Origin: an uncultured Olsenella sp. | GTDB taxonomy: Bacteria; Actinomycetota; Coriobacteriia; Coriobacteriales; Atopobiaceae | Assembly: GCA_900314495.1 (NCBI GenBank) | Contig: OMVJ01000001.1 | Span: 186,001 to 250,000, forward strand | Direction: 5' to 3' | Length of the DNA: 64,000 nt | Shown here: one piece after another, positions 55,250-64,000 of the stretch | How positions within the stretch are numbered: position 1 is the stretch's first letter | Layout of the letters: each line of letters starts with the position of its first letter | Translations under genes and position numbers: made by a program | Notes under the pieces: generated by a model | Databases searched by the model: none | What the model was told of the DNA's origin: nothing | The model's input: only the letters and a program-made list of their open reading frames with translations

Positions 55250-55409
55250 TGTTCCACGGAATTTGGGACACGCGAAGGCGGTCAGGGGCCCGTTCTTGTC
55301 CAAGATTCCGTGGGACACTCGCCCGACGAGCTTACGCTCTTGTGTCCCACGGGATTCTGGACAAAACCGGACTCGTACTGGCAAATCCTGTCCGAGATTC
55401 CGAGGAGCA
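55250..55409. repeat. Array of four 21-bp quasi-palindromes in alternating orientation, 46-47 bp period
   Basis: Four related 21-bp units begin at 55250, 55297, 55343 and 55389 (steps of 47, 46 and 46 bp). The idealised unit is TGTCC-N11-GGACA with centre CACGGAATCTT. Units 1 and 3 read forward; units 2 and 4 read as the reverse complement. Intervals of 25-26 bp are not similar to each other. The array lies between the convergent FmdB and rsmB genes, where no ORF is credible. It is not a CRISPR array, because orientation alternates and only four short units exist. Confidence 0.7.
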
Positions 55410-55480
55410 CGGAGAAAAAGGCGCGGACGAAGTGCGACGCTGGGTACCACGAACAGCCTGCGAAGGTGCGCCACCGGCAC

Positions 55481-56917
55481 CTACACCGTGCGCACCATGC
55501 GCGCGCAGAAGTGCACGTCGCAGCCCACGCCCGGAAGGGCGCTCGTGAAGAAGCCATCCTCGTCCACGCAGTCCTCCACCAGGCTGCGGTCGTCCGCAGA
55601 GAGGGACTTCACCCCGGGGGCCAACATGGGGCTTGCAAGCGAGAAGCCCACGCCCTCGCCGCCCCTAAGGAAGGCCTCGACCACGCCCTGGTTCTCCGCC
55701 CGGGCAAAGGAGCAGGTGGAGTAGACCAAGGCCCCGCCAACCCTCACGCGGGCGGAGGCCGCACGGAGAATCTGCAGCTGAAGCGCGGGGAGAGACTCCC
55801 TGCTGCCCGGATCCAGCGAGCGGGCGTCCAGAGACCACGAGGTCTCGGGGTGGCGGCGCAGCGTTCCCAGTCCGGAGCAGGGCGCGTCCACGAAGACCAC
55901 GTCAAACGGATGGGCAAACTCCGCCGGCAGGCTGGGGTCGGCAAGGCGCAGGGCATCCAGCGTAAGGCACGTGACCACTCGGTCGAGCCGCGCGCGGCGC
56001 ATGCGCGCCCGCGCTATCTCCCGCTTGCGGGGTACGTTGTCCACGCCCACTATGCGGCCCAGGCCGCCCATGGACCCCGTCGCCCCCTCCAGCAGCAGGG
56101 ACTTGGTGCCGCGTCCCTGGCCAACCTCCAGCAGGCGCTCCCCCGGGCGGCACGCCGCAATGCGCGCCACCAGCTGGGCCGCAAGGTCGCTGGGAACGGC
56201 AACGGCGGCATCCACCAGGCCGGACCGGGCAAGCTCCGCCGGCCGCCCCAGCTGGAAGGTGCCGAAGTCGGTCACGCGGCGGGGATCCAGCCCCGCCGAT
56301 TCCAAGGCGCCCTCAAGCTCTTCCGGCGTGGCCCTCAGCCGGTTGGCAGCCACGTACACGGGCGCGGGCTCCAGGGCACCCATGGCAAGCCAACGCGCGC
56401 CGGCCTCCCCCAGGGCGGCGGCCGCCTCCGCAATGATCCACCCCGGCAGGCCGGACACCAGGGCAAGGTCAGCCTGGGCGGTGGAACCCTGCTCCACCCG
56501 CCTGCGTGCGGCGTCCACGGCGGCCGCGTCCTCGCCAGCCACGCGCCTGAGCACCGCGTTTGCCAGGCCCGACGCCCGTCGGTTGGCAATGCGCACCAGC
56601 TCCACGCCCTGGCTCACCGCAATGCCCGCCGGCGTGGAGAGGTACATGACCTCGAACGCCTCCAGGCGCAGCGCGTCCCGCACACGCGGCTCCAGGTGCT
56701 TCCTGCCCGAGAGGTGCGACTCTATGGCGCGGTCCAAGGTCCCGCACGACTGCGTCACGCCCATGACCAGCCGCATGCACAGGGCACGGTCGCGCCCGCT
56801 GAGGCCGTCCATCTGCGGCGCCTCGCGCAGCAGGTCGCGCGCGAAGGCCTGGCGTTGGCGCACCTCCCCCAAGATCTCCCACGCGACCCTGCGCGCGGGC
56901 GAGATGCTCGCCGCCAT
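55481..56917 (-). CDS. rsmB: 16S rRNA (cytosine(967)-C5)-methyltransferase
   Basis: RsmB methylates C967 of 16S rRNA. The 478-residue protein has an N-terminal NusB-like RNA-binding domain (PARRVAWEILGEVRQRQAFA). The C-terminal methyltransferase carries GERLLEVGQGRGTKSLLL, the VDAPCSGLGTLRRHPE motif and the catalytic YSTCSFARAENQ. The SAM-binding glycine motif EVGQGRGTKS is a little unusual, since most members have D-A-C/A-A-PGGK-T. Its ATG lies 3 bp after the fmt stop, so both are co-transcribed. Confidence 0.94.
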   Translation of the reverse strand: MAASISPARRVAWEILGEVRQRQAFARDLLREAPQMDGLSGRDRALCMRLVMGVTQSCGTLDRAIESHLSGRKHLEPRVRDALRLEAFEVMYLSTPAGIAVSQGVELVRIANRRASGLANAVLRRVAGEDAAAVDAARRRVEQGSTAQADLALVSGLPGWIIAEAAAALGEAGARWLAMGALEPAPVYVAANRLRATPEELEGALESAGLDPRRVTDFGTFQLGRPAELARSGLVDAAVAVPSDLAAQLVARIAACRPGERLLEVGQGRGTKSLLLEGATGSMGGLGRIVGVDNVPRKREIARARMRRARLDRVVTCLTLDALRLADPSLPAEFAHPFDVVFVDAPCSGLGTLRRHPETSWSLDARSLDPGSRESLPALQLQILRAASARVRVGGALVYSTCSFARAENQGVVEAFLRGGEGVGFSLASPMLAPGVKSLSADDRSLVEDCVDEDGFFTSALPGVGCDVHFCARMVRTV

Positions 56918-56920
56918 GGG

Positions 56921-57832
56921 CTACGCCCGCTCCCAGGCGAGGCTTCCGCGCAGGCCGGCGGACCAGGCCGCGGCAGGCATCTGACGCTTGCCGTCCGGCT
57001 TCACCTCGAGCAGCTCCAGCGCGCCGTCAGCGCAGCCCAGCCACACGCGGCCGTGGCTGGCAAGGACGCACCCGGGTGCGACGTCCGCCTCGGCCACGCG
57101 CGCGTCCATAACACGGACGCCCTTTCCGCAGACGCTGGCCCGCGCGGGGGCGGCATCCATGGAGGCCTGCACCCGCAGGCGGTTGGCACGCGCTGAGTCC
57201 GCGGGGTCCAGCTTCATCTCGTCCTTGGAGATCTTGGGGGAGAAGGTCACCAGCGCCTGGTCCTGCTCGGTCCACACGGCGGTGCCTGCGGCGAGCTCGT
57301 CCAGCGCCGCCACCAGCTCCCGGGCACCAAGCTCCGCGAGCTCCTGCATGATCTGGCCGCAGGGCTTCTCGCCAACCGGAGTCGACGCCTGGCGGCAGTA
57401 GGCACCGGCATCCAAGTCGTGCGCGATGCGCATGATGGAGATTCCGACGCGTTCGTCACCCGCGAGGATGGCGCGCTGGATTGGGGCCGCGCCGCGCCAG
57501 CGCGGCAGCAGTGACCCATGCACGTTCACGCAGCCCAGCGGAGCCACCGGGAAGAGCGCGTCCGGCAGGATGGCGCCGTAGGCGGCGACGGCAATGACGT
57601 CGGGGGCCAGGTCCGCGATCTGCTGGATAAGCTCCGGCGAAACCCGCTTGGCCTCCTCCACCGGCACGCCCAGCTCCAGTGCGGCGGCCTTGACCGGTGA
57701 CGGCTCCAGCCGCTTGCCGCGGCCGCGCACCGCGTCCGGACGCGTGACGCACAGCACCACCTGGTGCCCCGCCGCCAACGCCCTGAGCGACGGCACGGCA
57801 AAGTCCGGCGTTCCCATGAAGACGACTCTCAT
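56921..57832 (-). CDS. fmt: Methionyl-tRNA formyltransferase
   Basis: Fmt formylates initiator Met-tRNA using 10-formyl-THF. The 303-residue protein starts MRVVFMGTPDFAVPSLRAL and contains VNVHGSLLPRWRGAAPIQRAI with the catalytic Asn/His. DLDAGAYCRQ and a C-terminal OB-like domain follow. The ATG at 57832 has AAGGGGG upstream; the in-frame 26-codon extension was rejected. It follows def by 31 bp. Confidence 0.97.
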   Translation of the reverse strand: MRVVFMGTPDFAVPSLRALAAGHQVVLCVTRPDAVRGRGKRLEPSPVKAAALELGVPVEEAKRVSPELIQQIADLAPDVIAVAAYGAILPDALFPVAPLGCVNVHGSLLPRWRGAAPIQRAILAGDERVGISIMRIAHDLDAGAYCRQASTPVGEKPCGQIMQELAELGARELVAALDELAAGTAVWTEQDQALVTFSPKISKDEMKLDPADSARANRLRVQASMDAAPARASVCGKGVRVMDARVAEADVAPGCVLASHGRVWLGCADGALELLEVKPDGKRQMPAAAWSAGLRGSLAWERA

Positions 57833-57863
57833 GCTGACCCCCTTGTGTTGCCCTATGCCGTGC

Positions 57864-58400
57864 CTACTCCACGTCGCCCGGCTTGGCGCCGTTGGCGAGC
57901 GCGTCCTCATATTCGCGCATGGCGCGCACGCGCTTCAGCGGCGAGAGGTGGTCGAACATGGTGATGCCGTGCAGATGGTCGATCTCGTGCTGCAGGCAGA
58001 CGGCAAGCAGGTTGTCGTGCGCCTCGTACTGAATGAGGTCCCCGTCCAGGTTCTTGGCGCGCACCACCACGTGGCTTGGCCGCTTCACCTGCAGCGTGAC
58101 GCCCGGGAAGGACAGGCAGCCCTCACCCGTCTCCACCTCGTCGCCGTCCGCAGTGACGATGGTGGGGTTGATGAGCACGTAGGGGTTCTTCTTACCGCTG
58201 CCGTAGTCCACGTCTATGACAACCAGCTGGATGAGCTCGCCCACCTGCGGGGCCGCGAGGCCGCAGCCGTCGGTTGCGTACATGTCTTCCAGCATGCGGG
58301 CGGCAAGCTCCTTGATGCCGTCGTCAATCTTCTCCACCGGCTTGCATTCCGTCTTCAGGCGCTGGTCAGGCCCCACAACGATGTCGCCAATCTGGCTCAT
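57864..58400 (-). CDS. def: Peptide deformylase
   Basis: Def removes N-formyl groups from nascent proteins, using a metal ion. The 178-residue protein has all three motifs: GCGLAAPQVG, EGCLSFPG and HEIDHLHG (metal-binding cysteine, two histidines, catalytic glutamate). The ATG has GAGGAGTGAG upstream. It forms a formyl-methionine cycle cluster with fmt, and rsmB follows. Confidence 0.97.
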   Translation of the reverse strand: MSQIGDIVVGPDQRLKTECKPVEKIDDGIKELAARMLEDMYATDGCGLAAPQVGELIQLVVIDVDYGSGKKNPYVLINPTIVTADGDEVETGEGCLSFPGVTLQVKRPSHVVVRAKNLDGDLIQYEAHDNLLAVCLQHEIDHLHGITMFDHLSPLKRVRAMREYEDALANGAKPGDVE

Positions 58401-58538
58401 TTCTCACTCCTCGAATTCACAGGCGGCACAGCCGCCGCATTTGCCCTTCCATGTTACTACCCACTGTGGCCGGAAACGTATCCCAAGCCGGCAGGTTCGG
58501 AGGCCGAGCCCGGCCGTCCGGCACAAGCCGGGCCGGCG

Positions 58539-60842
58539 CTACATGAGGTCGTACGCGTCCACGTCCATGGCCAGGCTCACGCCCTGGGGCTTCTCCACCG
58601 CGGCGGAGCAGGCGCCAAGGACTCCGCCCACGTCCGCCTGCGCGGGCGCCTTCAGCATGACGTGCCTGCGCACGCGGTCCTTGACCTTGGCCTTTATGCA
58701 GTCCGCGGGGCCCAGCACCTCCCAGCCGGGCTGCGTGCCCACACGCCGGCGCAGCTCTTTGGCGAAGGCCTCCACGTACCCGCCCACCTCGCGCGGGTCG
58801 CGCCCCCAGGCGATCACGTTGGCCAGGCGCGTGTAGGGCGGGTAGCCCGCGTCGCGCCGCTCCTCAAGCTCGGGTTCCAGGAAGAGTTGCCTGTCGTGGT
58901 TGACCACCGCCTGAATGGCCGGGTGGCCCGCCCAGTACGTCTGCACGATCACCCTGCCGGGCCGCTCCCCCCTGCCCGCGCGGCCCGAGACCTGCTCCAA
59001 GAGGTCGTACGTGCGCTCCGCGGAGCGGAAGTCCGGCAGCTTGAGCGTGGTGTCAGCATTGACCACGCCCACCAGAGTGACCTCTGGGAAGTCCAGCCCC
59101 TTGGCAATCATCTGGGTGCCCACCAGAATGGCGCACTCGGCCGCGTCGAACTGCTCCAACAGCTTCTGGTGGGCGCCCTTGGCCTTGGTGGTGTCCGCGT
59201 CCATGCGGATGACCTCCGCACCCTCCGGGACGAGCATGCGCAGCTCGTCCTCCACGCGCTGGGTGCCCACCCCGTAGGCTGCCATGTAGCGGCTGCCGCA
59301 GTTGGGGCAGCGGGTGGACGGGTCCGGATAGGCGCGCATGGGCCAGCTGCGCCCGCAGGTGTGGCACTCCAGCGTGTGGGTGCGCTCGTGGTAGGTGAGC
59401 GAGGTGGAGCAGTGGGGGCACTCCGGCACGCAGCCGCAGTCGCGGCACATGAGGAAGTTGGCGAATCCGCGCCTGTTGAGCATGAGCACGGCCTTCTCGC
59501 GCCGGTCGACCACCTGGCGCAGGGCGTCCGCCAGGGGCGCCGAGAAGACGGAGTGGTTGCCGCCGCGGAACTGCGATGCCATGTCCACCACCTGAACCTG
59601 CGGCAGCACCGCACCACCCGGCCGCTCCGGCATGCAGACGCGCGTCCAGGAGGCTCCCGCCCACATGCCGGCGCGGCAGCGGGCCAGGCTCTCCAGCGAG
59701 GGGGTGGCGGAGCCCAGCACCAGCGCGCACCCGCGCACCTGCGCCAGCTTGGCCGCGACCTCACGCGCGTGGTAGCGCGGCGCCTGGTCCTGCTTGTAGG
59801 AGCCCTCGTGCTCCTCGTCTATGATGATGAGCCCCGGGTTGAAGAGCGGGGCGAAGAGGGCCGACCGCGCGCCCACCACCACCTTGGCCCTGCCCTGCCG
59901 CACCAAGTCCCACTGGTCAAAGCGCTCCCCCACAGAGAGGCGGGAGTGCAGCACGGCCACCGCGTCGCCGAAGCGCGAGCGGAAGCGGCCCACGGTCTGC
60001 GCCGTGAGCGATATCTCCGGCACCAGCACGATGGCGCCCCTGCCGGCGGCAAGCGCGCGCTCGATGGCGTCCAGGTAGACCTCCGTCTTGCCGGAGCCGG
60101 TGACGCCGTCCACCAGCACCACGCCGCCGGCGCCCTCCTGGCGCGCCGCGTCTATGGCGGCCAAGGCACGCTGTTGGCCTTGCGTCAGCCGCTGCGGGCG
60201 AGCGGCCACGGCCGAGGAGAGGGTGGTCGTCTCAGACCCACGCACCTCCCTTTGGCGCGACACGGCCACCACGCCGCGCTTCTCCAGCGCCTTGACCACG
60301 GAAGAGGCGCCCGGTACCAGGGCGGAGAGCTCCGCCATGCGCACGGGACCCCCCGAGAGGGCCTGCACCAGCTCGCGCTGGCGCGCGGCGTTCTTGCGCG
60401 GCTCGAAGTCCGCCGCCTCCGGCGTCAGCTGCACCCAGCGGGCGTCCACGGGACCGGCCTTCTCGCACACCAGCCGCCAGGGGGCGCCCTCGGCCTCGCG
60501 CGTAACCTTGACCGTCTGCCCTGGGGCGCGGAAGGGGTGAATCGCGTCCGGCAGCGTGCAGGCGTACTCGTGCGCCATCCACGCCGCCACCTGCGCGGCC
60601 CCCTCGTCAAAGCAGGGTGGGGCCAGCACTTGGCGCACGGGCAGGATCTTCTCCTCGGGAACGCCTGCCGGCGGCTCCGAACCCACGCGCACCACGTAGC
60701 CCACGGCCGCGCGGTGCGAGAAGGTCACCAGGACGGTGGCCCCCACCTGCGCGGATTCCTCCAGCTCAGGCGGGATGGCGTAGTCGTACGTGCCCTCGAG
60801 GGCACGGGTCGGTATGTCCAGCACGACACTCGCGTAACGCAC
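58539..60842 (-). CDS. priA: Primosomal replication restart helicase PriA
   Basis: PriA reloads the replisome at stalled forks. With the chosen GTG start it has 767 residues: a 3' DNA-binding domain (YASVVLDIPTRALEGTYDYAIP) and helicase motifs GVTGSGKTEVY, IDEEHEGSYKQ, LGSATPSLESL and SGRAGRGERPG. Eight cysteines in paired CxxC form two zinc sites (CRDCGC, CPHC, CHTC, CPNC). The GTG at 60842 has GGGAGGG upstream and gives the family N-terminus; an upstream ATG at 60887 has no good Shine-Dalgarno. It precedes def by 138 bp. Confidence 0.96.
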   Translation of the reverse strand: MRYASVVLDIPTRALEGTYDYAIPPELEESAQVGATVLVTFSHRAAVGYVVRVGSEPPAGVPEEKILPVRQVLAPPCFDEGAAQVAAWMAHEYACTLPDAIHPFRAPGQTVKVTREAEGAPWRLVCEKAGPVDARWVQLTPEAADFEPRKNAARQRELVQALSGGPVRMAELSALVPGASSVVKALEKRGVVAVSRQREVRGSETTTLSSAVAARPQRLTQGQQRALAAIDAARQEGAGGVVLVDGVTGSGKTEVYLDAIERALAAGRGAIVLVPEISLTAQTVGRFRSRFGDAVAVLHSRLSVGERFDQWDLVRQGRAKVVVGARSALFAPLFNPGLIIIDEEHEGSYKQDQAPRYHAREVAAKLAQVRGCALVLGSATPSLESLARCRAGMWAGASWTRVCMPERPGGAVLPQVQVVDMASQFRGGNHSVFSAPLADALRQVVDRREKAVLMLNRRGFANFLMCRDCGCVPECPHCSTSLTYHERTHTLECHTCGRSWPMRAYPDPSTRCPNCGSRYMAAYGVGTQRVEDELRMLVPEGAEVIRMDADTTKAKGAHQKLLEQFDAAECAILVGTQMIAKGLDFPEVTLVGVVNADTTLKLPDFRSAERTYDLLEQVSGRAGRGERPGRVIVQTYWAGHPAIQAVVNHDRQLFLEPELEERRDAGYPPYTRLANVIAWGRDPREVGGYVEAFAKELRRRVGTQPGWEVLGPADCIKAKVKDRVRRHVMLKAPAQADVGGVLGACSAAVEKPQGVSLAMDVDAYDLM

Positions 60843-60974
60843 GTTCCCTCCCTGGTCGGCAACGGGCAAATCCTTGTGGTGGCACATGGTACCGCCGACG
60901 CGGCACCCAACACAAGGGAGCGGCAGGACGGGCCGCAAGCGCCGCGCCGCCACGGCAGCGCCGGCACCCGAGAC

Positions 60975-62873
60975 CTAGGCGAACTGGCTGCGGTAGAGTT
61001 CCGCATAGGCCCCGCCGGCGGCCATGAGCTGCGCGTGGCTGCCCTTCTCGATGATGTTGCCGTGGTCCATGACCAGGATGAGGTCCGAATCCACGATGGT
61101 GCTCAGGCGGTGCGCAATCACGAAGCTGGTGCGGTTCTCCATGGCGGTCTCCATGGCGTGGACTATGGCCTGCTCCGTGCGGGTATCCACGCTGGAGGTA
61201 GCCTCGTCCAGGATGAGGATGGGCGGGTCCGCCAGCATGGCCCGCGCTATGGTGAGCAGCTGGCGCTGGCCCTGGGAGAGGTTCTCCCCGTCGTGCTCCA
61301 CCAGGGTGTCATAGCCGTGCGGCAGCGTGCGCACGAAGAAGTCCACGTGCGCTGCGCGCGCGGCGGCTTCCACCTCCTCCCGCGTGGCACCGGGGCGTCC
61401 GAAGGCAATGTTCTGGGCGATGGTCCCACCGAAGAGCCAGGTGTCCTGCAGCACCATGCCGAACTGGCGGCGCAGGTCCGCCCTGGTCATGGCGCGCGTG
61501 TCCACGCCGTCCAGCGTGATGCTTCCACCGTCAACCTCGTAGAAGCGCATGAGCAGGTTGATGAGGGTGGTCTTGCCGGCGCCCGTGGCGCCCACGATGG
61601 CCACCTTCTGACCGGGCTCCGCAACGAACGAGACGTCGCGCATGAGGGGCTCGCCCGGCACGTAGCCAAAACGAACATGCTCGAAGGCGACGCGGCCGCA
61701 CACGGGTTCCGCCGGCGCGGCGGGCAGCTGCGGGTCGGGCTGCACCTCCTCCGAATCCAGGAAGGAGAAGACGCGCTCCGCCGCAGCCAAGGCGCTCTGC
61801 AGCATGTTGAGGGTCATGGACAGCTGGGTGAGGGGGTCCGTCGCCTGGAACATGTAGCCGAAGAAGGCCTGGAAGCCGCCCACGGTCATCTGACCAGACA
61901 CCACCATGCCGCCGGCGAGGAGGCCGACGCACACCTGCGCGAGCCTGCCCACGAAGCGCGTGGCCGGGCCGATGGCGTTGGTGAGAAAGTCCGCCATGGC
62001 ACTTGCCTGGGCGAGTTCGTCGGCATCGGCGCTGACCTCGGCCAGGCTGCGGTCCTCCAGGCCGTAGGCAACGACGATGGCTCGCCCGGTGTAGGCTTCC
62101 TCCACCTTGCCCGTGAGCCTGCCCGTTATGGCCTGGCGCTTGGCCGCGACCGTGATGGTGCGGCCGCTCGCCACGCGCACCAGCAGAAGGGTTACCACGG
62201 CAAAGCCGGCGAACACGGCAGTGAGCTGCGGCGAAGACAGGAACATGAGCAGGAAGGCGCCCGCAAGAGATGCCACAGCCATCAGCAGCTGCAGCACGCC
62301 GCGCTGCAGGACCTCCGAGACCTTGTCAAGGTCATTGGTCGCACGGCTGATGGTGTCACCCGGCTGGTGACCGTCAAAGTAGCTGAGCGGCAGGCGCGCC
62401 AGCTTGGAGCTTATCTGCTTGCGCAGCGACAGGTTGAGCCTCTCCGCGAAGCTGGCCATGACGAAGATCTGCACACTGTAGAGCACCCAAGCAAAGGTCC
62501 AGATGCCCAGGTAGGTAAGAATCTCCTCCAGGCCGTTGCCCCAGCCCACGGAGAATGCCTCCCCGCCGGCAAAGGCGACCTGGATTTTGCCCCAAAGAAG
62601 GTCGAGCAGGTTGGCCGAGTAGCTGATGGCCCAGAGCTGAGACGCCACACTGGCCACCGAGCAGAAGGCGGCGACCACCAGGCGCCAACGCTCGCCGGCC
62701 GCCTCGTGCCAGAGCCTCTTGGCGGTACCCCAGCCGTCGGTGGGCACGTCCTCCTCCAGGTCATCCTCCAGATCGTTCTCCAAGGTGTCCTCGGATACCT
62801 GGGCGTCAACCGCCTTCTTGGACGCCCTGCGCCGGTCCCCCTGGTCCGCGCGCCGCTTCTGCTGGCTAGTCAT
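60975..62873 (-). CDS. ABC exporter subunit (permease-ATPase half, canonical Walker B)
   Basis: The 632-residue protein has a charged N-terminal tail of about 70 residues, six transmembrane helices and a nucleotide-binding domain. The ATPase motifs are GATGAGKTTLI (Walker A), LSQGQRQLL (signature, Gln in place of Gly) and LILDEATSSVD (Walker B with catalytic Glu). The H-loop is IAHRLST. It is the second gene of a pair whose ATG overlaps the first subunit's stop (ATGACTAG), so the two form a heterodimer. Substrate is unknown; close relatives export drugs, lipids or peptides. Confidence 0.92.
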   Translation of the reverse strand: MTSQQKRRADQGDRRRASKKAVDAQVSEDTLENDLEDDLEEDVPTDGWGTAKRLWHEAAGERWRLVVAAFCSVASVASQLWAISYSANLLDLLWGKIQVAFAGGEAFSVGWGNGLEEILTYLGIWTFAWVLYSVQIFVMASFAERLNLSLRKQISSKLARLPLSYFDGHQPGDTISRATNDLDKVSEVLQRGVLQLLMAVASLAGAFLLMFLSSPQLTAVFAGFAVVTLLLVRVASGRTITVAAKRQAITGRLTGKVEEAYTGRAIVVAYGLEDRSLAEVSADADELAQASAMADFLTNAIGPATRFVGRLAQVCVGLLAGGMVVSGQMTVGGFQAFFGYMFQATDPLTQLSMTLNMLQSALAAAERVFSFLDSEEVQPDPQLPAAPAEPVCGRVAFEHVRFGYVPGEPLMRDVSFVAEPGQKVAIVGATGAGKTTLINLLMRFYEVDGGSITLDGVDTRAMTRADLRRQFGMVLQDTWLFGGTIAQNIAFGRPGATREEVEAAARAAHVDFFVRTLPHGYDTLVEHDGENLSQGQRQLLTIARAMLADPPILILDEATSSVDTRTEQAIVHAMETAMENRTSFVIAHRLSTIVDSDLILVMDHGNIIEKGSHAQLMAAGGAYAELYRSQFA

Positions 62874-64000
62874 TGGCCCCACCTCCCCTCGTCTGAGACT
62901 CCGCAATCTCCCGATATGCACGGCACGTGCCCATGAGCTCATCGTGCGTGCCCAAGCCGACCATCCTGCCCTCGTCCAGAACCAGAATCTGCGTGGCGTC
63001 GTGGATAGTGGAGACCCGCTGGGCAATCAGCAACATAGCGGCGTTGCCTAGCTCCTCCCGCAGCGCGCGGCGCAGGGCAGCGTCTGTCTTGTAGTCAAGG
63101 GCGCTGAAGGAGTCGTCGAACACGTAGAGGTCGGCCTTGCGCACCAGGGCGCGGGCAATGGCCAGTCGCTGGCGCTGGCCGCCCGAGAAGTTCTTTCCTC
63201 CCTGCGAGACGCGGGCGCCAAGCCCCTCCGGCAGCTCGCGCACGAACGTTGCCTGCGCAACGTCGAGTGCGTGCCACAGCTCCTGGTCGGTTGCGTTTGG
63301 GTTGCCGTGACGCAGGTTCTGGGCAATGGTGCCCGAGAAGAGCCAGGCCTGCTGCGGCACATACGCCACGTGGAGCCGCGCCTGGCGCTGGGGAAGTTCG
63401 CGCAGGTCGCGCCCCTGCACCAGAATCGCACCATCCGTGGGGTCGAAAAGCCGCAGCATGAGCTTGGCTACCGTGGACTTGCCGGACCCAGTGTTGCCGA
63501 TGACGGCCGTCACCTCGCCGCGGCGCAGCTGGAAGGCAAGGTCGTGCAGGGTGTCCTCGTCCGCGTCGTCGAAGCGGAAGCTCACATGGTCAAAGCGGGC
63601 CACCTCCAGCGATGCGCCGCTCGCGTCCATGGACTCGTGCACTTCTTGGGCGCCCGCGGCGTCTCGCACGCGGGGCTCCGTCTGCAGGACCTGGTTGGCG
63701 CGCACAAGGCAAGCCCGCGCTCGGGGAACCTGCAGGATGGCGAACTGGGCCATCAGCATAAAGAAGACCACGATCATGGCATAGTTCACCAGCGCCGTGA
63801 TCGAGCCAATCTGCATGGCGTGGGCACCCACGCGGTTGGCACCCACCCAGATGATCAACACCTCTACGCCGTTGGCCAGGAAAAAGGTGATGGAGTCGGC
63901 CAGGGTGAACACCATGTTCACCCGGATGGCGCTCTGCGCATAGCCCTCGAAGGTCTCGTCCAAGCGCTCGCGGTCCATGCGCTGGCGGCCAAAGGCGCGA
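62866..64000 (-). CDS. ABC exporter subunit (permease-ATPase half, degenerate Walker B), 5' end outside window
   Basis: Partial at the right edge: the last two or so membrane helices and the complete ATPase domain are present. The frame stays open upstream of the first internal ATG at 63978 (preceding residues RAFGRQR fit the family). Motifs are GNTGSGKSTVAK (Walker A), FSGGQRQRL (signature), YVFDDSFSALD (catalytic Glu replaced by Asp) and IAQRVST (H-loop histidine replaced by Gln). These changes place the degenerate ATP site on this subunit, matching the altered signature of its partner, as in asymmetric heterodimeric exporters. Confidence 0.92.
   Translation of the reverse strand, partial: RAFGRQRMDRERLDETFEGYAQSAIRVNMVFTLADSITFFLANGVEVLIIWVGANRVGAHAMQIGSITALVNYAMIVVFFMLMAQFAILQVPRARACLVRANQVLQTEPRVRDAAGAQEVHESMDASGASLEVARFDHVSFRFDDADEDTLHDLAFQLRRGEVTAVIGNTGSGKSTVAKLMLRLFDPTDGAILVQGRDLRELPQRQARLHVAYVPQQAWLFSGTIAQNLRHGNPNATDQELWHALDVAQATFVRELPEGLGARVSQGGKNFSGGQRQRLAIARALVRKADLYVFDDSFSALDYKTDAALRRALREELGNAAMLLIAQRVSTIHDATQILVLDEGRMVGLGTHDELMGTCRAYREIAESQTRGGGAND

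Noticed and set aside
55250-55409. CRISPR array
   Set aside because: Repeat length (21 bp) and spacer length (25-26 bp) are at the lower limit, orientation alternates, only four units exist, and no cas gene is nearby.
57594-62936. A 1780-codon open frame on the plus strand, and similar very long plus-strand frames (for example 9232-12246)
   Set aside because: They lie antisense to fmt-def-priA-ABC exporter and to infB-nusA. They have low-complexity His/Arg/Gly/Val composition and no family motifs, and arise from the high GC content of third codon positions.

Overview
The window is GC-rich, gene-dense bacterial chromosome. Gene content and order point to an actinobacterium of the class Coriobacteriia, most likely near Olsenella/Atopobium. 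The grounds are the rimP-nusA-infB-rbfA-nrnA-truB-ribF-dnaG-rpoD block, the recG-rsmD-coaD-(coiled-coil protein)-yceD-rpmF and rnc-smc-ftsY-ffh block, frequent GTG/TTG starts, and high GC. The genus is an inference from general knowledge; no search was possible.

Layout from left to right. Positions 1-520 hold the 3' part of a MuF-like phage head gene whose 5' end is missing, followed by about 700 bp without a convincing gene but with a 91-bp inverted-repeat element. Positions 1229-12777 (minus strand) form one long transcription/translation/replication operon, rimP to rpoD, with tight or overlapping gene junctions, a recognisable promoter and an attenuator-like hairpin ahead of rimP. Next come single minus-strand genes with their own terminators: an Amt ammonium transporter fused to a PII domain, leuS, an IMP dehydrogenase that resembles the Tritrichomonas enzyme, a membrane glycosyltransferase and an RluD-type synthase. 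The ileS-lspA pair follows and is controlled by an isoleucine T-box. A less GC-rich Rpn-type nuclease gene and ftsH are divergent.

Positions 29102-34598 are a carbohydrate locus: a mannitol-type PTS EIICBA diverges from fruK, a SorE-like polyol/ketose-phosphate dehydrogenase and a DeoR regulator. No mtlD is present. Together the genes suggest an unusual mannitol route (mannitol-1-P to fructose-1-P to fructose-1,6-bisphosphate). A TrmH-type methyltransferase and an L,D-transpeptidase follow.

Positions 37585-52645 (minus strand) form a second large housekeeping block: asp23-fakA-recG-rsmD-coaD-coiled-coil-yceD-rpmF-plsX-acpP-rnc-smc-ftsY-ffh. Then come rpmB, a HAD-thiamine pyrophosphokinase fusion, a small FmdB-type zinc ribbon protein, a regularly spaced array of four 21-bp quasi-palindromes, rsmB-fmt-def, priA, and a heterodimeric ABC exporter that runs off the right edge.

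Starts were chosen by Shine-Dalgarno sequence, family N-terminus and gene overlap. Most genes are on the minus strand. Nothing resembling an rRNA, tRNA, CRISPR array or intact insertion sequence was seen.
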